Positions 34,404 to 42,358 of a DNA stretch of 64,000 nucleotides are shown one piece after another. The first letter of the stretch is position 1. Every line of letters starts with the position of its first letter. The translations under genes were made by a program, and so were the position numbers. This stretch comes from Mycobacterium szulgai (GTDB lineage: Bacteria; Actinomycetota; Actinomycetes; Mycobacteriales; Mycobacteriaceae): NCBI RefSeq assembly GCF_002116635.1, contig NZ_LQPW01000163.1, positions 1 to 64,000 of the forward strand, in the 5' to 3' direction. Under the pieces are notes generated by a model. It saw only the letters and a list, made by a program, of their open reading frames with translations, did not search any database and had not been told where the DNA came from.

Positions 34404-35654
34404 ATGACGATGCCCACAAGTCACGAGCATCAACGGACGGGCGCATTTGATTGGTCCGTGCCCGGCGTCACCGGTTTGACGGTGGCTGCCGCACCATTCA
34501 TGCATACGGGCCGCTACTTCGCCCAATCATGGCGCGATTACCTTGGCCAAGCACCGGACGAACTTCCGATCGCGCGTCCGACCGTCGCCTTGGCGGCACA
34601 GGCTTTTCGCGACGAGGTCGTTCTGCTGGGCCTGAAGGCGCGCCGCCCGGTCAGCAGGCCCGAGGTGTTCGAGCGCATTACCGCTGAAGTGGCCGCCGGG
34701 CTGGATTTCTACGGCAAGAAGGGATGGCTGGACCGGCCCCAAAAATTCTTCGCGGCTCCTCCGGTGCTTTCAGACGTCACCGTCCGAAAGGTGAAGGGGC
34801 GCAAACGCTCTTTCTATCGCATGGTGTTCGACAGCGGGTACACGCCGGATCCGGGCGAGCCCGGTGCGCGGCGGTGGCGGGAGTACACCGCGAACGACCG
34901 CGAGTACGCGTTGCTGCTTCGCCACCCCGAACCGCGACCTTGGTTGGTGTGTGTGCACGGCACCGAGATGGGTCGCGCTGCGGTTGATCTGGCCTTGTTC
35001 CGCGCCTGGAAGTTACACGAAGACCTCGGTCTCAATGTGGTCATGCCGGTACTTCCCATGCACGGTCCCCGTGCACGCGGGCTGCCGAAGGGCGCTGTGT
35101 TTCCGGGCGAGGACGTGCTCGATGACGTACATGCGACGGCTCAGGCGGTGTGGGATATCCGCCGGCTACTGTCCTGGATCAGGTTGCAGGAGCCGGAGTC
35201 GCTGATCGGATTGAACAGCCTTTCGCTCGGGGGTTATATCGCGTCGCTGGTCGCCAGCCTCGAAAAGGGACTCACCTGCGCCATTCTGGGCGTGCCGGTG
35301 GCCAACCTGGTGGAAGTCCTGTCGCGCCATTCCGGTCTGAGCCACGATGATCCCCGCCGTCACACAATGGAATTGGCCGAACCCATCGGGCGCATGATCT
35401 CGCCGCTGTCACTCGAACCGCTCGTGGCCATGCCCGGACGTTTCATCTACGCCGGCATCGCCGACCGTCTCGTTCATCCACGCGAGCAGGTGAACCGCCT
35501 CTGGGAGCACTGGGGCAAACCGGAAATCGTCTGGTACCCCGGCGGTCACACCGGGTTCTTTCGCTCGCAGCCGGTGCAGCGGTTTGTCTGGGATGCGCTG
35601 CAGCAGTCCGGGCTCCTGGGCGGCCCTGCGGTGCGGCGCGACCGTCCCGCTTAG
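34404..35654 (+). CDS. Alpha/beta hydrolase
   Basis: The 416-residue protein has an N-terminal helical region of about 170 residues followed by an alpha/beta-hydrolase core. Visible motifs are PRPWLVCVHGTEMGRAAVDL (oxyanion strand), LIGLNSLSLGGYIASL (nucleophile Ser in S-L-G-G), FIYAGIADRLVHP (acid) and WYPGGHTGF (His). A triad therefore appears complete. ATG 34404 is preferred because the upstream sequence holds promoter-like palindromes; a longer frame from 34311 exists. It lies 12 bases before a wax ester/triacylglycerol synthase, so it may be an esterase or lipase working with it. Confidence 0.82.
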   Translation: MTMPTSHEHQRTGAFDWSVPGVTGLTVAAAPFMHTGRYFAQSWRDYLGQAPDELPIARPTVALAAQAFRDEVVLLGLKARRPVSRPEVFERITAEVAAGLDFYGKKGWLDRPQKFFAAPPVLSDVTVRKVKGRKRSFYRMVFDSGYTPDPGEPGARRWREYTANDREYALLLRHPEPRPWLVCVHGTEMGRAAVDLALFRAWKLHEDLGLNVVMPVLPMHGPRARGLPKGAVFPGEDVLDDVHATAQAVWDIRRLLSWIRLQEPESLIGLNSLSLGGYIASLVASLEKGLTCAILGVPVANLVEVLSRHSGLSHDDPRRHTMELAEPIGRMISPLSLEPLVAMPGRFIYAGIADRLVHPREQVNRLWEHWGKPEIVWYPGGHTGFFRSQPVQRFVWDALQQSGLLGGPAVRRDRPA

Positions 35655-35666
35655 CCGCGAGGCGAG

Positions 35667-37070
35667 ATGAACCCGCTCGACCCGCTGGACGCCGCGATGA
35701 TGACCGCGGAGCTGGTGTCCAACCCGATGCATGTCGGCGCGGTGCTCGTCATGTCGCCGCCCGCGGACGCCGGGCCGAACTATGTGGACGAACTGTATTC
35801 CGCGACACTCGGCGCCGGTGATTCGATTGATCCGCGGCTACGCCGGCATCCACATCACGGTGTGGGCACCGGCGGCCTCTGGGTCTGGCGCGATGTGGAG
35901 ACCGTTGACCTGAGCCAACATTGCCAGCGGGTGAGGGTCCCTGCGGGCGACGGCGAGTTCTGGCGGCTGATCGGTAAGCTCGCTGCCATCCGCCTGGACC
36001 GGTCGCGCCCGATGTGGATGTCGTACCTGATCGACGGCCTTGACCAGGGCCGCTTCGCCTTCTACATCAAGGTCCACCACACCGTCGTGGACGGTGTGGC
36101 CGGTCTGCAGATGATCACCGATGCGCTGAGCACTGATCCGGGACAACGTTCGATGGCGCCCTTCTACGCGGACCGTCGCGACGCATCAATGGCGCGAACG
36201 CCATCCAGTGGACTGCTGACCCGCCTGGCGGCGCCCCTTCGATCGCTGGCCGGCAAGGCCGTGTCAAGTGTCGGGCTGATCGAGCACGTCATCACGGGCG
36301 AGCTGGCGACCCTGATCGACAGCCTGGTCGGGCACACGACCGTGTTGCCCTTCGGAGCGCCCTACACGCGGTTCAACGGTCGTCTGGGCCTCGAGCGTGC
36401 GGTCTGCGCGGGCAGCTGGCCGAAGTCGCGCATCCAGGCGGTGCAGCGCGCGGCCGGCGTCACCGCCAACGACGTGATAACGGCATTAGTGGCCGGCGCG
36501 GTGCGACAATGGCTGCGTGGCCGGCGGGAACTGCCCGATCAATCGCTGGTGGCCATGTGCCCTATTACCGTGCGTAGCCACGCCGGCGATATGTCAAAAG
36601 ACTTACAGGGCAATATGTTTGGGCTTTGGCTGTGCCCGCTGGGCACCGACTTGGATGACCCCGCTGCGCGGCTGGACTTGATTCACCGGTCGATGTCGGA
36701 GGGAAAGCGCTGGGTGGGCCGGCGCGGATCAGCACCATCGCTGCTGACGGCCGCGGGCAGTATCGCTGCGACGGTGATTTTTCCGATGCTGCCGTTCACC
36801 CCGAAAATCCGCACCGGATACAACGTCCCGATCTCCCATGTTCCCGGCCCGGCTGACGAAATGTATTGGAACGGGGCGCATGTCGAAGAGATCTACCCGG
36901 TGTCGACGGTCTATGACGGTCAGGGACTCAATGTGACGACCTGCTCATACGCCGATCGAGTCGGATTCGGCTATGTCGCAGGTGCCGAGGTGGTTCCCGA
37001 CATCGATTCCCTGATACCCCTGACCGAAGCGTGTCTGGCCGAACTCGAATCCGCCGTCGGTGTTTCTTGA
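35667..37070 (+). CDS. Wax ester synthase/diacylglycerol acyltransferase (WS/DGAT)
   Basis: The 467-residue protein carries the acyl-transfer motif HHTVVDG (His137, His138, Asp142). It also has the family N-terminus (NPLDPLDAAMMTAELVSNPM), a NDVITALVAGAVRQWL helix and a C-terminal VPISHVPGPADEMYWNGAHV segment. It makes triacylglycerol or wax esters from acyl-CoA, a known storage response to hypoxia. It is less like Tgs1 than the enzyme at 42355. It is probably co-transcribed with the preceding hydrolase (12-base gap). Confidence 0.9.
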   Translation: MNPLDPLDAAMMTAELVSNPMHVGAVLVMSPPADAGPNYVDELYSATLGAGDSIDPRLRRHPHHGVGTGGLWVWRDVETVDLSQHCQRVRVPAGDGEFWRLIGKLAAIRLDRSRPMWMSYLIDGLDQGRFAFYIKVHHTVVDGVAGLQMITDALSTDPGQRSMAPFYADRRDASMARTPSSGLLTRLAAPLRSLAGKAVSSVGLIEHVITGELATLIDSLVGHTTVLPFGAPYTRFNGRLGLERAVCAGSWPKSRIQAVQRAAGVTANDVITALVAGAVRQWLRGRRELPDQSLVAMCPITVRSHAGDMSKDLQGNMFGLWLCPLGTDLDDPAARLDLIHRSMSEGKRWVGRRGSAPSLLTAAGSIAATVIFPMLPFTPKIRTGYNVPISHVPGPADEMYWNGAHVEEIYPVSTVYDGQGLNVTTCSYADRVGFGYVAGAEVVPDIDSLIPLTEACLAELESAVGVS

Positions 37071-37074
37071 GTTG

Positions 37075-37542
37075 TCATGCGGCACGGCGGATGTCGGTTG
37101 CCGAGCTCGTCTGCGGTGGGGCGGGCCGGCCGGCGGTCGGCATCCATCCGACGAAGGTCAGGTAGCCCCCGAGTATCGCCATGGCGACAAAGCTCACCTG
37201 CCACCAGACGAGGGCATTGACCGCGGTGCCGGCGAACGATAGATAGTCTTGCGGCAAAGCCATCAAAAGGAATCCTTTGAGTGCCGTCATCCAACCGAAT
37301 ACAGACACGATGATCGCCGGAGCGCCGCGCCAATACGGATGCAGCGCGATGACGACCAATCCGGTCAGCAAGACGAATGCGCCAGTGACCCAGGACCATA
37401 CGGAGTTCGCCTGGAAATCGTTGAGCAATGTTCGCATCGCCGAGGCGCGCGCAATCGCGGTGCCGGTGATGATGATGACGAAGGGGCCGATCACGCGGGC
37501 AAACATGCGCGTGGTGGCTAGGGTCGGTTGCGAAGAGCTCAT
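37075..37542 (-). CDS. Four-helix membrane protein, paralogue of the gene at 45778
   Basis: The 155-residue protein has about four hydrophobic helices (MFARVIGPFVIIITGTAIAR, VTGAFVLLTGLVVIALHPYW, IIVSVFGWMTALKGFLLMAL, VAMAILGGYLTFVGWMP) and a short polar tail. It is about half identical to the protein at 45778-46239, with shared TRMFARV(I/L)GPF, HPYWRGAPAI-like and LTFVGW segments. The function is unknown. ATG 37542 follows AGAGGTGA; the longer frame lacks support. A good DosR-like box lies 28-45 bases upstream. Confidence 0.8.
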   Translation of the reverse strand: MSSSQPTLATTRMFARVIGPFVIIITGTAIARASAMRTLLNDFQANSVWSWVTGAFVLLTGLVVIALHPYWRGAPAIIVSVFGWMTALKGFLLMALPQDYLSFAGTAVNALVWWQVSFVAMAILGGYLTFVGWMPTAGRPAPPQTSSATDIRRAA

Positions 37543-37569
37543 GACTTCACCTCTCTCAAGCTTCGTTCT

Positions 37570-37587
37570 CGGGACTTCTAATCCCAA
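37570..37587. promoter_or_regulatory. DosR box before the four-helix membrane gene
   Basis: CGGGACTTCTAATCCCAA matches the DosR consensus in both halves (GGGACTT and ATCCC with flanking AA), centred about 37 bases upstream of ATG 37542. A further half-site, GGAAGTCCCCAAG, is near 37626-37638. Confidence 0.6.
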
Positions 37588-37773
37588 GATCATCAGATCG
37601 CTTCACCCGCGCCGCTGATAGGGGCGGAAGTCCCCAAGTATGAGGAAAACCGATGGGCCACTTTCGCGGCGATTCCCGCAGTGCGCACGGTTGAGCACCA
37701 GTTTCTGCGAACGGTTTGTCGTTCAAGACGATTCGTAGCTTCTTGACCGGCCGGGCGACCGGGCCAGGCCACA

Positions 37774-38214
37774 TCAGTGTTGCTGGCACATCCAGTTGAC
37801 GATCTTCCCGCCGGGCAGCCTATTCAAGGCGTCAGCTTCTGCCATGCTGCGCGAGTAGCCGCTCCCTCCTTGGTAGGTCGAGCCGTCGTAGGCGACCGCG
37901 CCGCATAGGTTAAAGCGAACGATCACTTTGCAATCTTTGTCTGCGCAGTTCTCCAAGGCGGCTTGGTCAGCCAGCGACTGAGATTCGTAACCGCGCGATC
38001 TACCCCAAGCACCGCTTGGGGCATAGGCGATTGCACCGTAGCGCATGATATGTGGGAGGGGCATCTCGGCCGCCATACCCATTTCGGACAACACAGCATT
38101 GTCGATATTCGCGCCTACCTGGGGAATCAGGGGAAGGGCTAAGATCATCAATCCAGCTGTGGCCCCTATGCTTGCGAGTGCAAGTGCGATTCGATGCCCT
38201 CGTTTGTTAATCAT
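37774..38214 (-). CDS. Secreted DUF4189 protein
   Basis: The 146-residue protein has an N-terminal signal peptide or anchor (RIALALASIGATAGLMILAL) and a DUF4189 domain: YGAIAYAPSGAWGRSRGYES, then ENCADKDCKVIVRFNLCGAV and GSGYSRSMAEADAL, with four to five cysteines likely to form disulfides. The family is common in mycobacteria (for example Rv1269c) and of unknown function. ATG 38214 follows GTAGGAAC. It lies next to dormancy genes but I find no DosR box directly before it. Confidence 0.8.
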   Translation of the reverse strand: MINKRGHRIALALASIGATAGLMILALPLIPQVGANIDNAVLSEMGMAAEMPLPHIMRYGAIAYAPSGAWGRSRGYESQSLADQAALENCADKDCKVIVRFNLCGAVAYDGSTYQGGSGYSRSMAEADALNRLPGGKIVNWMCQQH

Positions 38215-38313
38215 GTTCCTACCGGCTTTCTGAGGGGTCCTATTCCAGCGGCCTGAGCGGGTTTTGAGATGCCTTCGAGAGTGACTGCGCTCCGTCCTAA
38301 GAGTTGTGCTGCG

Positions 38314-38655
38314 CTACGGATGCGGGATCGGCTGGGGTGTCTGGGGAGCCGTTTGCGCGGGGGCCATCGGTTTTCCGGGAACTATCCGGCCGGGTCCCAT
38401 CCCTCCGTCAGATCCCATCATCGGGCAGGTGTCGTCTCGCCCGCCGTTGGAGACCCGGAAGCTCTTATAGGGGTTGTCGGTCGCCCGGCCCAAGAAGAAC
38501 CCCGAAAAAAAGATCACTGCTACAACGAAAACGACACCTGCCGTAATGCCCACCACGGCCCAGAGTTGATCCAACCGACCATGCCGGTCAGATCGATCCG
38601 AGTAGCGGTGCTGGTCGGTCGCAGGAGGCGGTTCGATGGAATCTGGCGTTTGCAT
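38314..38655 (-). CDS. Small membrane protein with Met/Cys metal-binding motif
   Basis: From ATG 38655 the product has 113 residues: a polar N-terminus, one hydrophobic helix (about 33-53, LWAVVGITAGVVFVVAVIFF) and an outer tail with DTCPMMGSDGGMGPGRIVPG, a Cys-Met-Met/Gly-Met pattern suited to binding Cu(I). The family is not recognised. Two regulatory palindromes abut upstream: a copper-type RicR motif and a perfect DosR motif. ATG 38676 is an alternative start but would fall on the RicR motif. The promoter geometry favours 38655, with TATGGA as a possible -10. Confidence 0.7.
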   Translation of the reverse strand: MQTPDSIEPPPATDQHRYSDRSDRHGRLDQLWAVVGITAGVVFVVAVIFFSGFFLGRATDNPYKSFRVSNGGRDDTCPMMGSDGGMGPGRIVPGKPMAPAQTAPQTPQPIPHP

Positions 38656-38675
38656 ACTCAAATGATGCGAGTCCA

Positions 38676-38690
38676 TACCCCTACGGGGTA
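38676..38690. promoter_or_regulatory. RicR-type copper operator
   Basis: TACCC-CTACG-GGGTA fits the published RicR operator pattern TACCC-N5-GGGTA exactly. RicR is a CsoR-family repressor that releases copper-resistance genes when copper binds. The site lies between the DosR box and the start of the small Met/Cys membrane protein. Confidence 0.65.
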
Positions 38691-38704
38691 GGGACTTAAG
38701 TCCC
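38691..38704. promoter_or_regulatory. Perfect DosR box
   Basis: GGGACTTAAGTCCC is a perfect 14-bp palindrome identical to the core DosR consensus. It directly abuts the RicR-type site and lies 36-49 bases before ATG 38655, the usual place for DosR activation overlapping the -35 region. Confidence 0.8.
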
Positions 38705-38713
38705 ATAAATCGT

Positions 38714-41431
38714 CTAGGTTGCGCCGCCGCTTGACGCACCCGACTGAGTCAGGTTCTGAGTTGGTCCCGAACGATTTGGTGGACCGTAACGACGTCGACG
38801 AAAACGCGGGTCTGGGTGGCTGAAGCGTGCGGCGCGCCGATGGATGCGATGCACGCGTCCCCGGGTCCGGTTCAGCCGGACTGCGGGGTGGATCGGTTCG
38901 GAGTAGAACCAAGTCTTGGTCATCTCAACCAGCACCAGGTAAGCGACCGTGAGCCCGGCCAGCGCGGCGAAGAACTGCCAGGGCAGTGGTATGAAGCCGA
39001 GGTTTCGGGCCAGCGGCGAGATCGTCAGGGCCACCCCGGCGGCAACGACCGACAGCGCTGCCGCGGTGAGCAGCAAACCCGGTGTGCTGCGCAAGAACGG
39101 TACTCGCCTGGTCCGGATTGCGAAGATGATAAGGGTCTGTGTTGCAAGGGATTCCACGAACCAACCGGTGCGAAACTCGACCACGCCGGCATGGAGCACA
39201 CCGAGCATGAGGCCAAAGGTGAGAAAGTCGAACAACGAACTGATCGGTCCGAACGACAACATGAACCGCCGGATGAATTCGATGTTCCAGTGTGCCGGTG
39301 CGTGCAGCTGATCGTCGTCCACTCGATCGGAGGGGATCGCGAGTTGGGAGGTGTCGTAGAGCAGATTGTTGAGCAGGATCTGGCTCGGCAGCATCGGCAG
39401 AAAAGGAAGCACCGCCGACGCCGCGGCGGCGCTGAACATGTTGCCGAAATTGCTCGAGGTTCCCATCAGTACGTACTTGATGGTGTTGGCGAAGATACGC
39501 CGGCCCTCTGCGACGCCCTCGGCCAGCACGCCCAGGTCCTTCTCCAGCAGCACCACATCTGCGGCATCCTTGGCTACATCGGTGCCGGTATCGACGGAAA
39601 TGCCGACATCGGCGGCGTGCAAAGCCAGCGCGTCGTTCACCCCGTCGCCCAGAAACCCGACGGATCGGCGGGTTTGCCGCAGCGCGGAGATGAGGCGGGC
39701 CTTCTGTTCCGGTGAGATGCGCGCGAAAATGGTGTGATCGCGCGCCGCCGAACAAAGTTCGTCGTCGCCGAGCTGATCCAGCTCGTCGCCGGTGATGGTG
39801 CCTTTGCAGAGCAATCCGATGTCACTGCAGACCTTTTCGGCGACTCGGGGGTTATCACCGGTGGCCACCTTCAGTTCGACGCCGAGCATCGCAAGTCGCG
39901 CCAACGAATCGCCGACGTCCGATTTGGGCTTGTCTGCGAAGACGAGGAAGCCGTCGAGCGTCAGATTCGCCTCGTCGTCGGGGCACAGGGTCGTTTGCCC
40001 GGCGGCCGCCGGCCGGCTGGCCACCGCAACGACGCGACGGCCGTCGGCGAACAACGCCGTCAATGTTTGCTGGGCGCTCGGGGAAATCTCTGCGCAGTGT
40101 GCCATCACCTGTTCGGGCGCGCCCTTCACCACGATCCGCCTGCCCTCGGCAACCTCGACGAGTGCCGAGGTGGCCCGCCGGAGGTGATCGAAGGGCAAAG
40201 TAGCCAGACGTGCCACCCCGGGGACCGGGGATTGACCACGCCACAGGGCCCCGTCGAGTTCGTTCGCGCTCACCCCGCCCGTCGACGGGTCGATGTCGGT
40301 GGCCAGAAGCCCGATTCGCAGCACCGAGGCGTCCGGTTCACCGGCGGGATCCACGGCGGCGGTGAGCTTGATCCGCCCGTCGGTCAGCGTGCCGGTCTTG
40401 TCGGTGATGAGGATGTCGATGTCGCCCAGATCTTCAATGCAGACTAGGCGCTTCACCAGCACCTTGAGCCGGGCCAGCCGTCGAGAACCCGACGCCAGGC
40501 TGGTGCTGACCACAGCGGGCAACAACTGGGGGGTGATCCCCACCGCGATGGCCAGGCCGAACAATGCCGAATCGATGAGTGGTCGCTGTAGCAGGAGATT
40601 GGTGCAGATGATGACCGCGGTGAGGGTCAACGCCACTTTCAACAGAAGATAGGAGAAACGGCGCAGTCCGCGCTGGAAGTCGGTTTCTGGATGCCGCTCG
40701 CCCAATCCGATCGCGATGCGGCCGAATTCGGCGTTGGGTCCGGTCGCGTAGATCACTCCGGTCGCTTCGCCCGCACTGACCACCGTGCCCATGAACGCCA
40801 CGTTGGATGATTCGGTGAGCGTCGCCGCCCGCGGCACCGGCGCGGGAAGTTTCTCCGACGGCGTCGATTCACCCGTGAGAATGCTTTCATTGCACTCCAA
40901 GCCGTTCACGGTGACCAATCGGACATCGGCCGGCACCAATTCGCCGAGTTCCAACCGAACGACATCCCCGGGGACCAACGCCGTTACATCGACTCGGATG
41001 AACTCGCCATCTCGGCGAACGACGGCGGTGTGGCGGACGCGGTCGTGCAGAGCGGCCGAAGCTCGCTCGGCCCGGTACTCGTTGAAAAATGAGAGGCCGA
41101 TGCTGACCAGCAGGATGACGCCGATGATGAGGGCTTGAGTGCTGTCGCCCAGAAAGAACGAAACCACTGCGGTGACGGCCAGTAGCGCCAACACCGCATT
41201 GTTGAGCTGGCGCCCCAGCACTGCGATCGCGCTGACCCCGTGCGTGCGAACGGAATTCGGGCCGGTAGCGGCCAATCGGGCCGTCGCCTGCGCCGCTGAC
41301 AGCCCGGCAGCCGAAGTGCCCAGCATGCCCAGGACTTCGGCAGCCGGTGCGTGGACAACATCCCGTCGGGACGGAGCGCAGTACCCGGTGACATGCGCAT
41401 CCCGGGTGCGCTGCCGTCCCATGCGGGTCAC
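38714..41431 (-). CDS. MgtA/MgtB-type magnesium-translocating P-type ATPase
   Basis: The protein has about 905 residues from GTG 41431 (ATG 41422 is also possible). It has the actuator motif TGES, the phosphorylation site DKTGTLT (Asp344), a KGAPEQV nucleotide-binding segment and the hinge GDGVNDALALHAADVGISVD followed by TGTDVAKDAADVVLLEKDLG, which is characteristic of P3B magnesium pumps. About ten membrane helices are present. The last 60 residues are an unusual Arg-rich tail (RLNRTRGRVHRIHRRAARFS and onward) not typical of MgtA. Divergent from the hibernation factor, with a shared DosR-like box. It probably imports Mg2+ in dormancy. Confidence 0.88.
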   Translation of the reverse strand: MTRMGRQRTRDAHVTGYCAPSRRDVVHAPAAEVLGMLGTSAAGLSAAQATARLAATGPNSVRTHGVSAIAVLGRQLNNAVLALLAVTAVVSFFLGDSTQALIIGVILLVSIGLSFFNEYRAERASAALHDRVRHTAVVRRDGEFIRVDVTALVPGDVVRLELGELVPADVRLVTVNGLECNESILTGESTPSEKLPAPVPRAATLTESSNVAFMGTVVSAGEATGVIYATGPNAEFGRIAIGLGERHPETDFQRGLRRFSYLLLKVALTLTAVIICTNLLLQRPLIDSALFGLAIAVGITPQLLPAVVSTSLASGSRRLARLKVLVKRLVCIEDLGDIDILITDKTGTLTDGRIKLTAAVDPAGEPDASVLRIGLLATDIDPSTGGVSANELDGALWRGQSPVPGVARLATLPFDHLRRATSALVEVAEGRRIVVKGAPEQVMAHCAEISPSAQQTLTALFADGRRVVAVASRPAAAGQTTLCPDDEANLTLDGFLVFADKPKSDVGDSLARLAMLGVELKVATGDNPRVAEKVCSDIGLLCKGTITGDELDQLGDDELCSAARDHTIFARISPEQKARLISALRQTRRSVGFLGDGVNDALALHAADVGISVDTGTDVAKDAADVVLLEKDLGVLAEGVAEGRRIFANTIKYVLMGTSSNFGNMFSAAAASAVLPFLPMLPSQILLNNLLYDTSQLAIPSDRVDDDQLHAPAHWNIEFIRRFMLSFGPISSLFDFLTFGLMLGVLHAGVVEFRTGWFVESLATQTLIIFAIRTRRVPFLRSTPGLLLTAAALSVVAAGVALTISPLARNLGFIPLPWQFFAALAGLTVAYLVLVEMTKTWFYSEPIHPAVRLNRTRGRVHRIHRRAARFSHPDPRFRRRRYGPPNRSGPTQNLTQSGASSGGAT

Positions 41432-41500
41432 GATAGTCGCTGCGACGGTTTCGGGTCAGCGTCCAACGGCCATGGTCTGCCGCCAAAGGTCCTCGGCGCC

Positions 41501-41520
41501 TGGGGGACTTTTGGCCCTGG
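41501..41520. promoter_or_regulatory. DosR box between the Mg2+ ATPase and the hibernation factor
   Basis: TGGGGGACTTTTGGCCCTGG has a full left half (GGGACTT) and a GCCC right half. It sits 35-54 bases before ATG 41555 and about 70 bases before the divergent ATPase start, so one site may serve both genes. Confidence 0.6.
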
Positions 41521-41554
41521 CCCGCAACCAGTTCCATCGCATAGCACTGTAAGC

Positions 41555-42358
41555 ATGGGACAGAGAACAGAATCGCCAGCGATCATCGACGTCGACGTGA
41601 CAACTCACGACGAGTTCCCGGGAGCGGCCGAATACACCCGCACCAAGATCGGCGAGCTCGGGCGATACACCAGCCAACCGGTGCTGCACGCCAGGGTCAG
41701 GCTGACCAGGCACCGCGATCCGGCCGTGCGGCGGCCCGTGGTCGCGCAGGCGAATCTCGATGTCGATGGCCGTCCGCTTCGCGTTCAGGTCCAGGCGGAA
41801 TCGGCGCGAGAAGCGGTCGATCTGCTTGCGGCACGGCTGCGTCGCCGTCTGGAACGCACGACCGCGCACCGGGCAGCGCGCCGCACCGAACAGCGCGCAG
41901 TCAGCGGCTCAGAGTGGTCGCACGACTCCGAGCCGCGGCACCGGCCCGAATACTTGCCTCGACCGGCAGAAGAGCGCCGCGTCATCCGGCGCAAGTCGTT
42001 CACGATGGGGCCCTGCACCGTCGACGAGGCCGTTCGCGAACTGGAGCTGCTTGACTACGGCTTCCACCTGTTCACCGAGCAGGGCACCGGTGCCGCGAGC
42101 GTCCTATACCGGGCCGAACCGACGGGCTACCGGCTAGCCTTGGTGACACCTGACTTAGCCGACCAGCTGAGCCCCTTCGCGCTGCCCGTCACCATCAGCC
42201 GACAGCCGGTGCCATGCCTGACCGAGGACGAGGCCGCCAACCGGTTAAGCCTGCTCGGCCTGCCGTTCCTGTTCTTCATCGACGCCGCCCAAGGGCGCGC
42301 CACGGTCTTATATCACCGCTACGACGGGAATTATGGGGTGATCACGCCGGCGGGCTAG
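41555..42358 (+). CDS. Rv0079-like ribosome hibernation factor (HPF/RafS/DATIN family)
   Basis: The 267-residue protein has an N-terminal S30AE-like domain (about 10-105, FPGAAEYTRTKIGELGRYTS and RVRLTRHRDPAVRRP) that would sit in the ribosomal decoding region. It is followed by two copies of the C-terminal dimerisation module (about 165-205, FTMGPCTVDEAVRELELLDY; about 225-265, CLTEDEAANRLSLLGLPFLF, each ending YRLALVTP- or YGVITP-like). This layout matches Rv0079/RafS, DosR-controlled factors that stabilise stalled ribosomes in hypoxia. It is preceded by a DosR box; no strong ribosome binding site is seen. Its stop overlaps that of the convergent tgs1-like gene by 4 bases. Confidence 0.87.
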   Translation: MGQRTESPAIIDVDVTTHDEFPGAAEYTRTKIGELGRYTSQPVLHARVRLTRHRDPAVRRPVVAQANLDVDGRPLRVQVQAESAREAVDLLAARLRRRLERTTAHRAARRTEQRAVSGSEWSHDSEPRHRPEYLPRPAEERRVIRRKSFTMGPCTVDEAVRELELLDYGFHLFTEQGTGAASVLYRAEPTGYRLALVTPDLADQLSPFALPVTISRQPVPCLTEDEAANRLSLLGLPFLFFIDAAQGRATVLYHRYDGNYGVITPAG

